Shown: piece after piece, positions 48,783 to 57,756 of the stretch
Layout of the letters: each line of letters opens with the position of its first letter
Numbering within the stretch: position 1 is the stretch's first letter
Source: Conexibacter sp.
Lineage (GTDB): Bacteria > Actinomycetota > Thermoleophilia > Solirubrobacterales > 70-9
Assembly: GCA_018263295.1 (NCBI GenBank)
Contig: JADFCZ010000005.1
Coordinates: 1-64,000, forward strand
Length of the DNA: 64,000 bases
Direction: 5' to 3'
Notes under the pieces: model-generated
Told to the model about the DNA's origin: nothing
Databases searched by the model: none
What the model saw: only the letters and a program-made list of their open reading frames with translations
Position numbers and translations under genes: made by a program

Positions 48783-49487
48783 CTAGGCCAGCCGCTCGAT
48801 GACGGCACCTTCGCGATCGACCGCGAAGATCGTCGGCACGACGGCGATGCCGTACTTCTCGGCCAGGCCCGGGCTCTCGCGGACGTCGATCGTGACCCGC
48901 GGTGTGCCCGCAGCGGCGAGCCGGTCGTCCCACTCGCGGCAGTCGGAGCAGATCGGGTGGGTGAACTGGACGATGTTGCGGTCGGCCGCCGGGAAGCCGT
49001 CGAGATCGCCGACCTCGATCCGGTCGTGGTGGCGGGCGGAGATGCCGCGGAGCCGGGCGCTGAGCTTGTAGAGCTCGCAGCCGGTGCAGAACCCGGTCAC
49101 GGCGGCGAGGAGCGCGAGCGCGGCGACGAGCACGGCGAGGACGGTCCCGAGCGTCTCCGCCCCCAGCCACCAGGACACCGATGCGGCGGTGAGGAAGACG
49201 AAGCCCATCTGATTGGCGAGGCGCGGCGGGCGGGAGTCCTCCAGCCGGCCCTCCCCGATCCGGGGCTGGATCAGCTCGAAGTAGGCGAGACAGGACAGGC
49301 AGTAGCGGCGGCCGAACGTCAGCCCGACGAGCAGCTGCAGCGCCATCAGCGCCCAGGCGAGCGGCCAGCCGAAGACGGCTCCCGCGAGCGCGAAGGCGAA
49401 GACGACGCTCTGGTTCGCCCGCGGCGCCCGCTCGTCGATGACGTCGGTGTCCGCGTAGGGGTCGGCCGTTCGGTGCGGGGGTTGCAC
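48783..49487 (-). CDS. DUF4395-like membrane domain fused to thioredoxin-like domain
   Basis: NQSVVFAFALAGAVFGWPL...CLAYFELIQPRIGEGRLEDSRPPRLANQMGFVFL, then VQFTHPICSDCREWDDRL (CxxC). Confidence 0.6.
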   Translation of the reverse strand: MQPPHRTADPYADTDVIDERAPRANQSVVFAFALAGAVFGWPLAWALMALQLLVGLTFGRRYCLSCLAYFELIQPRIGEGRLEDSRPPRLANQMGFVFLTAASVSWWLGAETLGTVLAVLVAALALLAAVTGFCTGCELYKLSARLRGISARHHDRIEVGDLDGFPAADRNIVQFTHPICSDCREWDDRLAAAGTPRVTIDVRESPGLAEKYGIAVVPTIFAVDREGAVIERLA

Positions 49488-49536
49488 GGGCGCGGAATTG
49501 TTGCGGGTCGGGACCGCGGGCGCCGCGGACGGCGGG

Positions 49537-50055
49537 TCAGGCGGAGTGCGGGCCGGGGAAGGCGAGGATGCCGCTGGCGATCGCGAACACCCAGAACGGG
49601 ATCGTCAGCGCTCCCTTCCAGCGCACGCCAGGTGCCATCGCGAGGGCGCACGCGATGGCGATGGCGATCTCGTCGGCCGTTGCGAGCAGATCGTGCAGGC
49701 CCGCCGGCTCGACCTCGCCCGGCTCGGGCCCGATCGGCAGGCCGACCGTCCGAGTCGCCACCCAGAGCGCCACGATCGCGAGGTTCGCGACCGCGCCGAC
49801 GATCAGGAGCGTCCGGTCGTTGCGGCGGTTCCAGACGACCATCCCCCAGACGAGCTGAAAGACGGCGGAGACGACGAAGAAGACCCCGAACAGGAAGTAC
49901 TCGCGGAAGTGGGGAACGATGACCGAGGCGTGGATCATCGACGCCGCGATCGAGAGCGCCGCCGCCGATCCGACGATCCGCTCGGCGGGCGTCGCCTCGG
50001 TCTCGTCGGTCGCCTCCGGACCGGTCCGGTGCGCCCCCTCGACGGTCGACTCCAC
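49537..50055 (-). CDS. Small membrane protein beside the oxidase genes
   Basis: Several hydrophobic segments; immediately downstream of the oxidase subunit I gene. Confidence 0.55.
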   Translation of the reverse strand: MESTVEGAHRTGPEATDETEATPAERIVGSAAALSIAASMIHASVIVPHFREYFLFGVFFVVSAVFQLVWGMVVWNRRNDRTLLIVGAVANLAIVALWVATRTVGLPIGPEPGEVEPAGLHDLLATADEIAIAIACALAMAPGVRWKGALTIPFWVFAIASGILAFPGPHSA

Positions 50056-50061
50056 GGACGC

Positions 50062-51969
50062 CTACTTGCCGGCGTTCTTCGACACGTAGTCGGCCACCTG
50101 CTGGGCCTCCTCACCGCTGACGATGTTCGCGGGCATCGTCCCCGAGCCGAGACCGCCGTTCTCGATCGCGGTGATCACCGCTTCGGAGCTCGGTTTGACC
50201 TGGTCGAGGTCGGGCCCGACGGTGCCGCTGGTGCCGGCGGCGCTGAGCGTGTGACAGCTCCCGCACTTGTCCGTGAACAAAGTCTGACCGGCATCGGCCG
50301 TCGTCGCCGCGCCGGCCTGCGGCGTCTCGCCGGCATCGTTGCGGTCGAGGGCGAGCGCCGAGACGGCGAGGACGACGCCGGCGAAGAACAGCGTCGCCGT
50401 CAGCCCGAGCGAGCCGAGTGCGGTCTCCCCGGCCGCGCGCGTCTTGCCGCGGATGGTCTGGACGAGGTTGTAGGCGAAGACGATCTGCCCGAGCGCCATC
50501 ATCAGGACGAAGGGGACCGTGAGCTGGGTCAGCGTGTCGTAGACCTCGGGCAGGACTGCGTAGCGCCGCGGAGCGCCTTCGAGGCCCTGGATCAGCATCG
50601 GGATGCACATCCCGTAGCCGCCGATGACGGTCAGCCAGAGGTGTGAGTTGGAGAGCTTCTCCGAGTACCACTCCTTGCCGATCAGCTTCGGGAGGAAGGC
50701 GTAGACGGAGGCGAAGACGACCATGCCGATGTTGAGCAGGGCCATGTTGTGGAAGTGACCCACGATCCACATGGTGTTGTGGATGACCTCGTTGAAGACG
50801 ATCGTCGCGTTGACGACGCCGGAGAGGCCGGCCACCAGCCAGCTGAGCATCGCCGCGGCGAGGAACTTCGCCGCCGGCGTCCACTGGAAGTCGGAGCGCC
50901 AGATCGTCATCGAGAGGCTGTAGAGGCTGATCGCCGACGGCAGCGTGATCGCGAACGTCAGCGGCTGCATCGACGTGTTCAGCGCAGCCTGGATCGTGCC
51001 GTCGGGGTAGTCCATATAAATGTGGTGCGCCCAGACGATCACGTTGACGACGACCGCCACGAACCAGGCGATCGCGACGGCTTTGCCCGCGACCAGCTTC
51101 TTGTTCGCGTAGCGCGGGATCAGCAGGTAGTAGATGGCGACCGCCGGGAACAGCAGCAGGTAGACCACCGGGTGGCCGAAGAACCAGAGCATGTTCTTGG
51201 CCAGCAGCGGGTCGATCGACGCCGACGGATCGATCGACTGGACGATCATGACCACGAGCAGCGCGGCCAGCGGCAGCGTCGCGATGATCATGTCGATGCC
51301 GATCACCGCGAGCGGGATCACCGGATAGGGCAGCTCGCGACTGGTCGGGAACCGCTTCGGCCACAGGTAGCCGAAGCCGAGCGACGCCCCGAAGCGGTTG
51401 AGCGGGCCCCGATCGGAGCCGAGGCCCGGGCCGACGACCGTGTGGATGATCGCCCCGCACCAGGTCAGGATCGAGACGCCGGTCAGCAGCACCGCCGCCG
51501 AGAAGATCCCGGTGGCCGTGTCGCTCCACTCACCGGTGGAGAAGAAGGGGAGCGGGTAGAGGAACACCCAGGAGCCGCCGAAGCCCATCCCGAGCGTCGT
51601 GATGACGATGCCGACGACGCCGATGACCATCGTCCACCAGGCGATCCGGGCGAGGGCGAAGCCGAGCCGGCGCATCGGGAATCCGACCTCGTGCAGGACC
51701 CAGAACGAGGCGCCCATCACCGCGAATGCGGCCCAGGCGACGAAGGCGCCGAGCCCGTGCGCGGTCATGATCGAGTAGAAGACGCCGGGGTCGAGCCGGA
51801 CGAGGTCGGCCTGGCTCTCGCGCAGCAACATGCCGAGCAGGCCGCTGACGAAGAAGAAGGCGGTCGAGGCGATGATGTAGGCGAGGACCAGGCGCTTGAC
51901 CCGGGACTCGGCGATGGTCGTCACCTCGGCCTCGATCGCCGGGATGCCGGCGGCGGCGTGGCTTTCCAT
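50062..51969 (-). CDS. Heme-copper oxidase subunit I (B-type-like) with C-terminal cytochrome c domain
   Basis: WFFGHPVVYLLLFPAVAIYYLLIPRYA, WAHHIYMD, WIVGHFHNM, C-terminal LFTDKCGSCHTLSAAGTSG. Confidence 0.88.
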   Translation of the reverse strand: MESHAAAGIPAIEAEVTTIAESRVKRLVLAYIIASTAFFFVSGLLGMLLRESQADLVRLDPGVFYSIMTAHGLGAFVAWAAFAVMGASFWVLHEVGFPMRRLGFALARIAWWTMVIGVVGIVITTLGMGFGGSWVFLYPLPFFSTGEWSDTATGIFSAAVLLTGVSILTWCGAIIHTVVGPGLGSDRGPLNRFGASLGFGYLWPKRFPTSRELPYPVIPLAVIGIDMIIATLPLAALLVVMIVQSIDPSASIDPLLAKNMLWFFGHPVVYLLLFPAVAIYYLLIPRYANKKLVAGKAVAIAWFVAVVVNVIVWAHHIYMDYPDGTIQAALNTSMQPLTFAITLPSAISLYSLSMTIWRSDFQWTPAAKFLAAAMLSWLVAGLSGVVNATIVFNEVIHNTMWIVGHFHNMALLNIGMVVFASVYAFLPKLIGKEWYSEKLSNSHLWLTVIGGYGMCIPMLIQGLEGAPRRYAVLPEVYDTLTQLTVPFVLMMALGQIVFAYNLVQTIRGKTRAAGETALGSLGLTATLFFAGVVLAVSALALDRNDAGETPQAGAATTADAGQTLFTDKCGSCHTLSAAGTSGTVGPDLDQVKPSSEAVITAIENGGLGSGTMPANIVSGEEAQQVADYVSKNAGK

Positions 51970-52496
51970 CAGGGCTCGACCTCCATCGTCGTCTCCATGA
52001 GGTGGTGGTCGAGGCCGCAGTACTCGAGGCAGCGGACCGTCCAGGTTCCGGGTTCGTCGAGGGTGGCGATCAGCAGCTGGGTGATTCCGGGCAGGACGTT
52101 GACCTGCTTGACGAGCTTGCCGCTCGGGTCGTAGAGCCCGAAGCCGTGGCTGACGTCGGTGGCGTGGATGTCGAACTCGGTCTCGACGCCGGCCTTGATC
52201 GTCGGCGGATCGATCGTCCACGCGTACTGGCGCCCGGTGACGTCGACGACCTGGCCGGGCTCGGCGGCGTCGCTCGTGAAATACGGGACCGAGAAGATCG
52301 TGCCGGCGAGCAGCGCGACCATGAAGCAGACGACCGCGACACCCCAGTACCCCTCGCGCTTCTCGAGCTTCTCACGGCTCGCGACCCTGACCTTGAAGCC
52401 GACCCGGGTCGAGCGGAAGACGTAGAGGACGATCACCGCTCCGATCAGCGTGACCGCCGTATAGATGCCGACGATGGCCCAGCCGGTCGAGGTCAC
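51969..52496 (-). CDS. Heme-copper oxidase subunit II (CuA)
   Basis: DIHATDVSHGFGLYDP...RCLEYCGLDHHLMETTMEV (CuA ligands); one TM region. Confidence 0.85.
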   Translation of the reverse strand: MTSTGWAIVGIYTAVTLIGAVIVLYVFRSTRVGFKVRVASREKLEKREGYWGVAVVCFMVALLAGTIFSVPYFTSDAAEPGQVVDVTGRQYAWTIDPPTIKAGVETEFDIHATDVSHGFGLYDPSGKLVKQVNVLPGITQLLIATLDEPGTWTVRCLEYCGLDHHLMETTMEVEP

Positions 52497-52909
52497 GCGG
52501 TCACGCTTTCCTCGACGTAGATCGAGTCGATCGGACCGACCCCTTCGTCGTGCAGGCGCGCGATCGTCCCGGTGTGCTCTTCATGGCGCTCGGCCGCGTG
52601 GCGGACGAAGACGATCGAGTCGGCGCCCTCGCGGTCGAGAACGTCGTGGATGCTCTGGTAGAGCCCCTCCCCCTCGGGCTCGACGATCACGAAGCACTGC
52701 AGGTCGGGCCGCTCGATCCGCTCCGCCGCCACCCACTCCTCGGCCCGATCGGCGGTCGGCCCGTCGGTCGCGATGACGACGATCCGGCGCGCCCGCGACA
52801 GCGTGTGCCGGCCGCCGATGTCACCGCGCAACACGTCGAATATCAGCATCACGACGGCGACTCCGATGAGGCCGGCGATGATCAGCGCGATTGCAACCCA
52901 GGGATCCAC
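52493..52909 (-). CDS. Single-TM protein of unknown function
   Basis: N-terminal hydrophobic segment then soluble domain RRIVVIATDGPTADRAEEWVAAERIERPDLQCFVIVEPEG. Confidence 0.55.
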   Translation of the reverse strand: MDPWVAIALIIAGLIGVAVVMLIFDVLRGDIGGRHTLSRARRIVVIATDGPTADRAEEWVAAERIERPDLQCFVIVEPEGEGLYQSIHDVLDREGADSIVFVRHAAERHEEHTGTIARLHDEGVGPIDSIYVEESVTA

Positions 52910-53036
52910 GATTTGCCTCTTGCGTCGCTCCGTTCCTGTTGCGTCGAAAGCCTTAGGACGCCTTTAGGCGTCCGCTTCCCGCGATCCTAGGTTTGGCCGG
53001 AGGCACCGGTCCACGTAGTGACTACTGAAATCGGGC

Positions 53037-54341
53037 GTGGCTGCTTACGGGATGTCGGATTGGAGTCGCATAGACTCGGCGCCCTTGGCGGGCGGTGACT
53101 CCCACGACAGACCACCGGGGTTCGCGCGGGCGGCGCTGCGGGAGCAGGCCCGGATCTTCCGGATCCGGCCGCGGGCCCCCTTCGCCCTGCTGTTCCGGGT
53201 CGTCCGCTGGTGGACGTCGACCGTGCTCCGGGAATCGGCACCGCAGCTCGCCGTCGGAGGAATCGCCGCGCTCGCCGTCCTCCGGCTGCTGCGGATTCCG
53301 CACCGGATCGCATCCGCCGTTCGCGCCCTGGCAGCGGTCGCCGTGATCTGGGAGATCCGCAACGCGTGGCTCGCCCATCGCAGCGTCGAGCGGATCGACG
53401 CCGCGCTCGAGGATCTCGAGGCGCCGGCCGACGACGAGCCCCGGGTGCCGCGCAGTCACCTCGCCCTGCCACCGCTGATGTTCGTCACCCGCGGCGTCCG
53501 CCGCGAGCGCGGGATCGTGTTCGCCGAGGTCGAGGGGACCCGGCTCCGGCTCGACGTCTACCGCAACGCCGCCGACCGTGCGGGCGGCGACCCGCGGCCG
53601 GCGGTGATCCAGGTCCACGGCGGCGGCTGGTTCGCGGGCTCGCGGTACGAGCAGGGCATCCCGCTGCTCAACCACCTCGCCCAGGTCGGCTGGACCGGCT
53701 TCAACGTCGACTACCGGCTCAGCCCGGAGGCGACGTTCCCCGACCAGATCATCGACGTCAAGCGGGCGATCGCCTGGGTCCGCGAGAACGCGGACGAGCT
53801 CGGCATCGACCCGGGGATGATCTGCATCACGGGCGGCTCCGCGGGCGGCCACCTGACGGCCCTCGCCGGGCTGACCGAGAACGCCCCCGAGTACCAGCCG
53901 GGCTTCGAGGAGGCCGACACCTCGCTGGCCGCCGCGGTCCCGTTCTACGGCGTCTACGACTTCACCAACTCAGGAGGCTTCTACTACGCCGGGATGCGTG
54001 ACTGGGTGCTCGAGCAGATCGTCTTCAAACGCCGCTACGAGGACGACCCCGAGCTGTTCCGCTCCGCCTCGCCGAGCTTCCGGGTCCATGCCGGCGCACC
54101 GCCGTTCCTGGTGATCCACGGCGATCGCGACACGCTCGTACCGGTCGAGGACGCTCGCGACTTCGTCCGGCGCCTGCGGGCCGTCTCGGAGCGGCCGGTT
54201 CGCTACATCGAGCTGCCCGCCGCCGAGCACGCCTTCGACCTCTGGCCGTCGGAGCGGACGGCCCGGATCGCCGAGGGGATCGGGCGCTTCCTGACCGCGA
54301 TCGCACGCGGCGCCAACCGCGACCGACTGGTCCGCGGTTGA
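53037..54341 (+). CDS. Alpha/beta hydrolase (HSL/carboxylesterase-like)
   Basis: VIQVHGGGWFAGSRYEQG; CITGGSAGGHLTALA; LVIHGDRDTLVPVEDA; start uncertain. Confidence 0.85.
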   Translation: MAAYGMSDWSRIDSAPLAGGDSHDRPPGFARAALREQARIFRIRPRAPFALLFRVVRWWTSTVLRESAPQLAVGGIAALAVLRLLRIPHRIASAVRALAAVAVIWEIRNAWLAHRSVERIDAALEDLEAPADDEPRVPRSHLALPPLMFVTRGVRRERGIVFAEVEGTRLRLDVYRNAADRAGGDPRPAVIQVHGGGWFAGSRYEQGIPLLNHLAQVGWTGFNVDYRLSPEATFPDQIIDVKRAIAWVRENADELGIDPGMICITGGSAGGHLTALAGLTENAPEYQPGFEEADTSLAAAVPFYGVYDFTNSGGFYYAGMRDWVLEQIVFKRRYEDDPELFRSASPSFRVHAGAPPFLVIHGDRDTLVPVEDARDFVRRLRAVSERPVRYIELPAAEHAFDLWPSERTARIAEGIGRFLTAIARGANRDRLVRG

Positions 54342-55765
54342 GCGGCGCACTCCGAATCGGGGACCCCGGGCCGCGACCGTCGTTCCCCGGGCCTTGGGGA
54401 GTGCCCCACGACATTCGCGACGAGTGGCGAGCGCGCCGGCGGGGTCCGTTCCCGCCCGGCGAGACGCGTCCGAGCCTGAAGAACACCTGGCGGTTCCGTC
54501 ACGACGTCCTCGACCTGCTGCGCGACTGCTACGCCGAGCACGGCCCGATCTTCGGGATCCGGATCATCTTCGGCTACAACCTCGCGCTGATCGGCCCCGA
54601 GGCCAACCACTTCGTGCTCGTCGGCGGGCGCGAGAACTTCGGGTGGCGCGACGGCGCGATGGGACACCTGCTGCCGCTGATCGGCGACGGGCTGCTGACG
54701 ACCGACGGCGACTACCACGACGCGTCGCGGGCGATCCTGATGCCGGCGTTCCACCGCGAGCGGATCGAGGAGGCGACGAACGTCATGCGGGAGGAGGCGA
54801 CCGCGGCGGTCGACGCGCTCGCGGCGGGCGCGGCCGCGGACGTCTACGAGTGGGCGCGGACGCTGGCGATGCGGATCGCGATGCGGGCGCTGTTCGGCTT
54901 CGACCCGGACTCGGGCCGGGCCACGGAGATCGCCGGGCATTTCGAGCGCGGGCTGTCCTTCCACGGGCGCGAGTACCCGATGCAGCTCCTGTTCGGGCCG
55001 GGGACTCCGCTGGCGCAGCTGCGCCGGGACCGGATCGCTCTCGAGCAGCTCGTCGGAGCCGAGATCGCCCGGCGCCGCAACGACGGGACCGACGGCGCGG
55101 ACATCCTCTCCTCGCTGCTCGCCTCGACCGACGAGGAAGGGCGTTCGCTCACCGACCGCCAGGTGCTCGACCACGTCCTGACGCTGCTCTTCGCCGGCCA
55201 CGACACCGCGACCTCGACGGTCAGCTTCCTCGTCTACGAGCTCGCCCGCAACCCGGCCTGGGCCGACGCCATCGCAACCGAGCTCGCCGAGGTCTGCGGC
55301 CCGCGCGATCCGGATGCCGAACAGCTCTTCTCGGGCCTGCCGGTGCTGACCCGTGCCGTCGACGAGACGCTCCGCCTCTACCCGCCGGCGTGGATCGGGC
55401 CGCGCCGCTCGGTCCGCGACTTCGTGTTCGACGGTGTGAGGGCACCGGCCGGGATCCCATGCTTCTACAGCTCCTGGGTGAGCCACCGGCTGCCGGACGT
55501 CTTTCCCGACCCCGACCGCTTCGACCCCGACCGCTTCCTGCCCGAGCGGCGGGCGCTCTGGCCGCGCGGCGCCTACGTGCCGTTCGGAATGGGTCCGCGG
55601 GTCTGCATCGGCAAGCGCTTCGGCTACACCGAGGTCCATGCGATCGCGGCGGCCCTGGTCCGCCGCTTTCGGTTCGAGCTGCCGCCCGGCCGCGAGCTCG
55701 AGATCAACCAGGCGCCCACCCTCTCGCCGCGGGGCGGGTTGCCGGTCCGGCTGACGTCGCGCTGA
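54338..55765 (+). CDS. Cytochrome P450
   Basis: AGHDTATST; ETLRLYP; FGMGPRVCIGKRFG heme motif. Confidence 0.95.
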   Translation: MSGALRIGDPGPRPSFPGPWGVPHDIRDEWRARRRGPFPPGETRPSLKNTWRFRHDVLDLLRDCYAEHGPIFGIRIIFGYNLALIGPEANHFVLVGGRENFGWRDGAMGHLLPLIGDGLLTTDGDYHDASRAILMPAFHRERIEEATNVMREEATAAVDALAAGAAADVYEWARTLAMRIAMRALFGFDPDSGRATEIAGHFERGLSFHGREYPMQLLFGPGTPLAQLRRDRIALEQLVGAEIARRRNDGTDGADILSSLLASTDEEGRSLTDRQVLDHVLTLLFAGHDTATSTVSFLVYELARNPAWADAIATELAEVCGPRDPDAEQLFSGLPVLTRAVDETLRLYPPAWIGPRRSVRDFVFDGVRAPAGIPCFYSSWVSHRLPDVFPDPDRFDPDRFLPERRALWPRGAYVPFGMGPRVCIGKRFGYTEVHAIAAALVRRFRFELPPGRELEINQAPTLSPRGGLPVRLTSR

Positions 55766-55858
55766 CCCGGCCCGGGCGGACCGATACTGGCGGTCGACGG
55801 CGGCGGTTTTCGCGTATACCCTGACCGTGGGAGTGGGAGCAACAGGGAGGAGCGAACG

Positions 55859-56662
55859 ATGAGCGGACTGGACGTCATCAAGGACCGCCAGCGCCACATG
55901 TGGACGATCGGCGACTACGCCGCGATCGCCGAGATGATCGAGGGCGCCTCGGAGGCCGCGGTCGACCGTGCCGGAGCCGGCGCGGGCAAGCGCGTGCTCG
56001 ACGTCGCGACCGGTACCGGCAACGCGGCGCTGATCGCGGCGCGAAGCGGTGCGAGCGTGACCGGGCTCGACCTGACCCCGAAGCTGATCGAGATCGCCAC
56101 CGAGCGGGCCCGGGAGGCCGGACTCGAAGCGGAGTTCATCGTCGGCGACGCCGAGAACCTGCCGTTCGACGACGACTCCTTCGACTGCGTGACGTCGGTC
56201 TTCGGGGTGATGTTCGCCCCCCACCAGCAGCGCGCCGCCGACGAGCTGCGCCGGGTCTGCCGTCCGGGCGGCAGGATCGTCACCTGCGCCTGGACGCCGA
56301 CGGGGCTGAACGGGCGCATGTTCGGCCTGATCGGAGCGAACATGCCGCCTCCGCCCGAGGGCTTCCAGCCGCCGGTGCTGTGGGGGACCGAGGAGCGGGT
56401 GAGCGAGCTGTTCGCCGGTTCCGAGGTCAGCGTCGAGACGCTGATGGTGCCCTTCGAGGACGACTCGATCGAGGAGTGGATGGCGCGGAACGAGCGGATC
56501 CTCGGGCCGACCGTGATGGCCAAGGAGGTGCTCGAGGCCGACGGCAAGTGGGACTCGCTGCGGGAGGAGCTGACCGCCCTCTACGCGGGCGCGAACGAGG
56601 CGACCGACGGCACGATGCACGTCGAGGCCGAGTACCTGCTGGCGGCGATCGACGTCGCCTGA
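55859..56662 (+). CDS. Class I SAM-dependent methyltransferase
   Basis: VLDVATGTGNAALIAARSGASVTGLDLTPKLIEIA. Confidence 0.88.
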   Translation: MSGLDVIKDRQRHMWTIGDYAAIAEMIEGASEAAVDRAGAGAGKRVLDVATGTGNAALIAARSGASVTGLDLTPKLIEIATERAREAGLEAEFIVGDAENLPFDDDSFDCVTSVFGVMFAPHQQRAADELRRVCRPGGRIVTCAWTPTGLNGRMFGLIGANMPPPPEGFQPPVLWGTEERVSELFAGSEVSVETLMVPFEDDSIEEWMARNERILGPTVMAKEVLEADGKWDSLREELTALYAGANEATDGTMHVEAEYLLAAIDVA

Positions 56663-56714
56663 GCCAGGCCCGCCCCGCGGCCTGCCCGCGGTTCGCGGTC
56701 GGTACGGTAGGCGC

Positions 56715-57698
56715 GTGAGCACGCCACCCCCGACGCAATCGGCGGCGCCGCCGGAGCGCGAGCACAAGACCCGCTCCCGGGCACGGCCCGGCGGAATCGC
56801 GATCGAGAAGGTCCAGGGGCTGCCCTTCCGCGAGCGCAAGCCGCGCTGGCTGAAGGTGCCGCCGCCCGGCGGGCCGAAGTACCGCGAGCTGAAGTCGCAG
56901 ATCAAGGCCGAGGGCCTCCACACGGTTTGCGCCGAGGCCAACTGCCCGAACATCGGCGAGTGCTGGGAGCGCGGCACCGCGACCTTCATGATCCTCGGCG
57001 ACACCTGCACCCGGCGCTGCGGCTTCTGCAACGTCAACACGGGCAAGCCGACCTGGAACGACCCGCTCGAGCCGGCTCGGGTGGCCCGCTCGGTCGCGCA
57101 GATGGGCCTCAAGCACGCGGTCATCACGTCGGTCGACCGCGATGACCTGCCCGACTACGGCGCGAGCGCCTTCGTCGGCGTCATCCGCTCGATCCGGATC
57201 CAGGCGCCCGGCTGCAATGTCGAGGTGCTGACGCCCGATTTCCGGGGCCAGGAGATGCCGCTCGCAAAGGTGCTCGCCGAGCGCCCCGACGTTTTCAACC
57301 ACAACGTCGAGGTCGTCCCCCGGCTCTATCCGATGGCGCGCCGCGGCTCGAGGTTCGAGCGCTCGGCACGGGTGCTGAGGACGGCGAAGGAGATGGGCGG
57401 GCGCGACGTGATCACGAAGTCGGGGCTGATGGTCGGCCTCGGCGAGTCCTTCGACGAGATGGTCGAGACGTTCGGCATCCTCCGCGAGCACCGCGTCCAG
57501 GTGCTGACCGTCGGCCAGTACCTGCGCCCGACGGAGCGGCACCTGCCGGTCGTCCGTTACTGGGAGCCGGAGGAGTTCGAGGCGCTCGCCGCCGAGGCGC
57601 GGAAGATCGGCTTCGAGTCGGTCGCGGCGGGCCCGCTCGTCCGCTCGAGCTACCACGCCGACGAGAGCGCCCGCGAGGCGCTCGCCGCCGGCGCCTAG
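56715..57698 (+). CDS. lipA: Lipoyl synthase
   Basis: CAEANCPNIGECWERGTATFMILGDTCTRRCGFCNVNTG; KSGLMVGLGE; GQYLRPT. Confidence 0.95.
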   Translation: MSTPPPTQSAAPPEREHKTRSRARPGGIAIEKVQGLPFRERKPRWLKVPPPGGPKYRELKSQIKAEGLHTVCAEANCPNIGECWERGTATFMILGDTCTRRCGFCNVNTGKPTWNDPLEPARVARSVAQMGLKHAVITSVDRDDLPDYGASAFVGVIRSIRIQAPGCNVEVLTPDFRGQEMPLAKVLAERPDVFNHNVEVVPRLYPMARRGSRFERSARVLRTAKEMGGRDVITKSGLMVGLGESFDEMVETFGILREHRVQVLTVGQYLRPTERHLPVVRYWEPEEFEALAAEARKIGFESVAAGPLVRSSYHADESAREALAAGA

Positions 57699-57756
57699 AC
57701 GCAGCCGCCCGGATGACGGACCCGCGCCGCACGGCGGGATCGCCCGCGCGGCGCCG

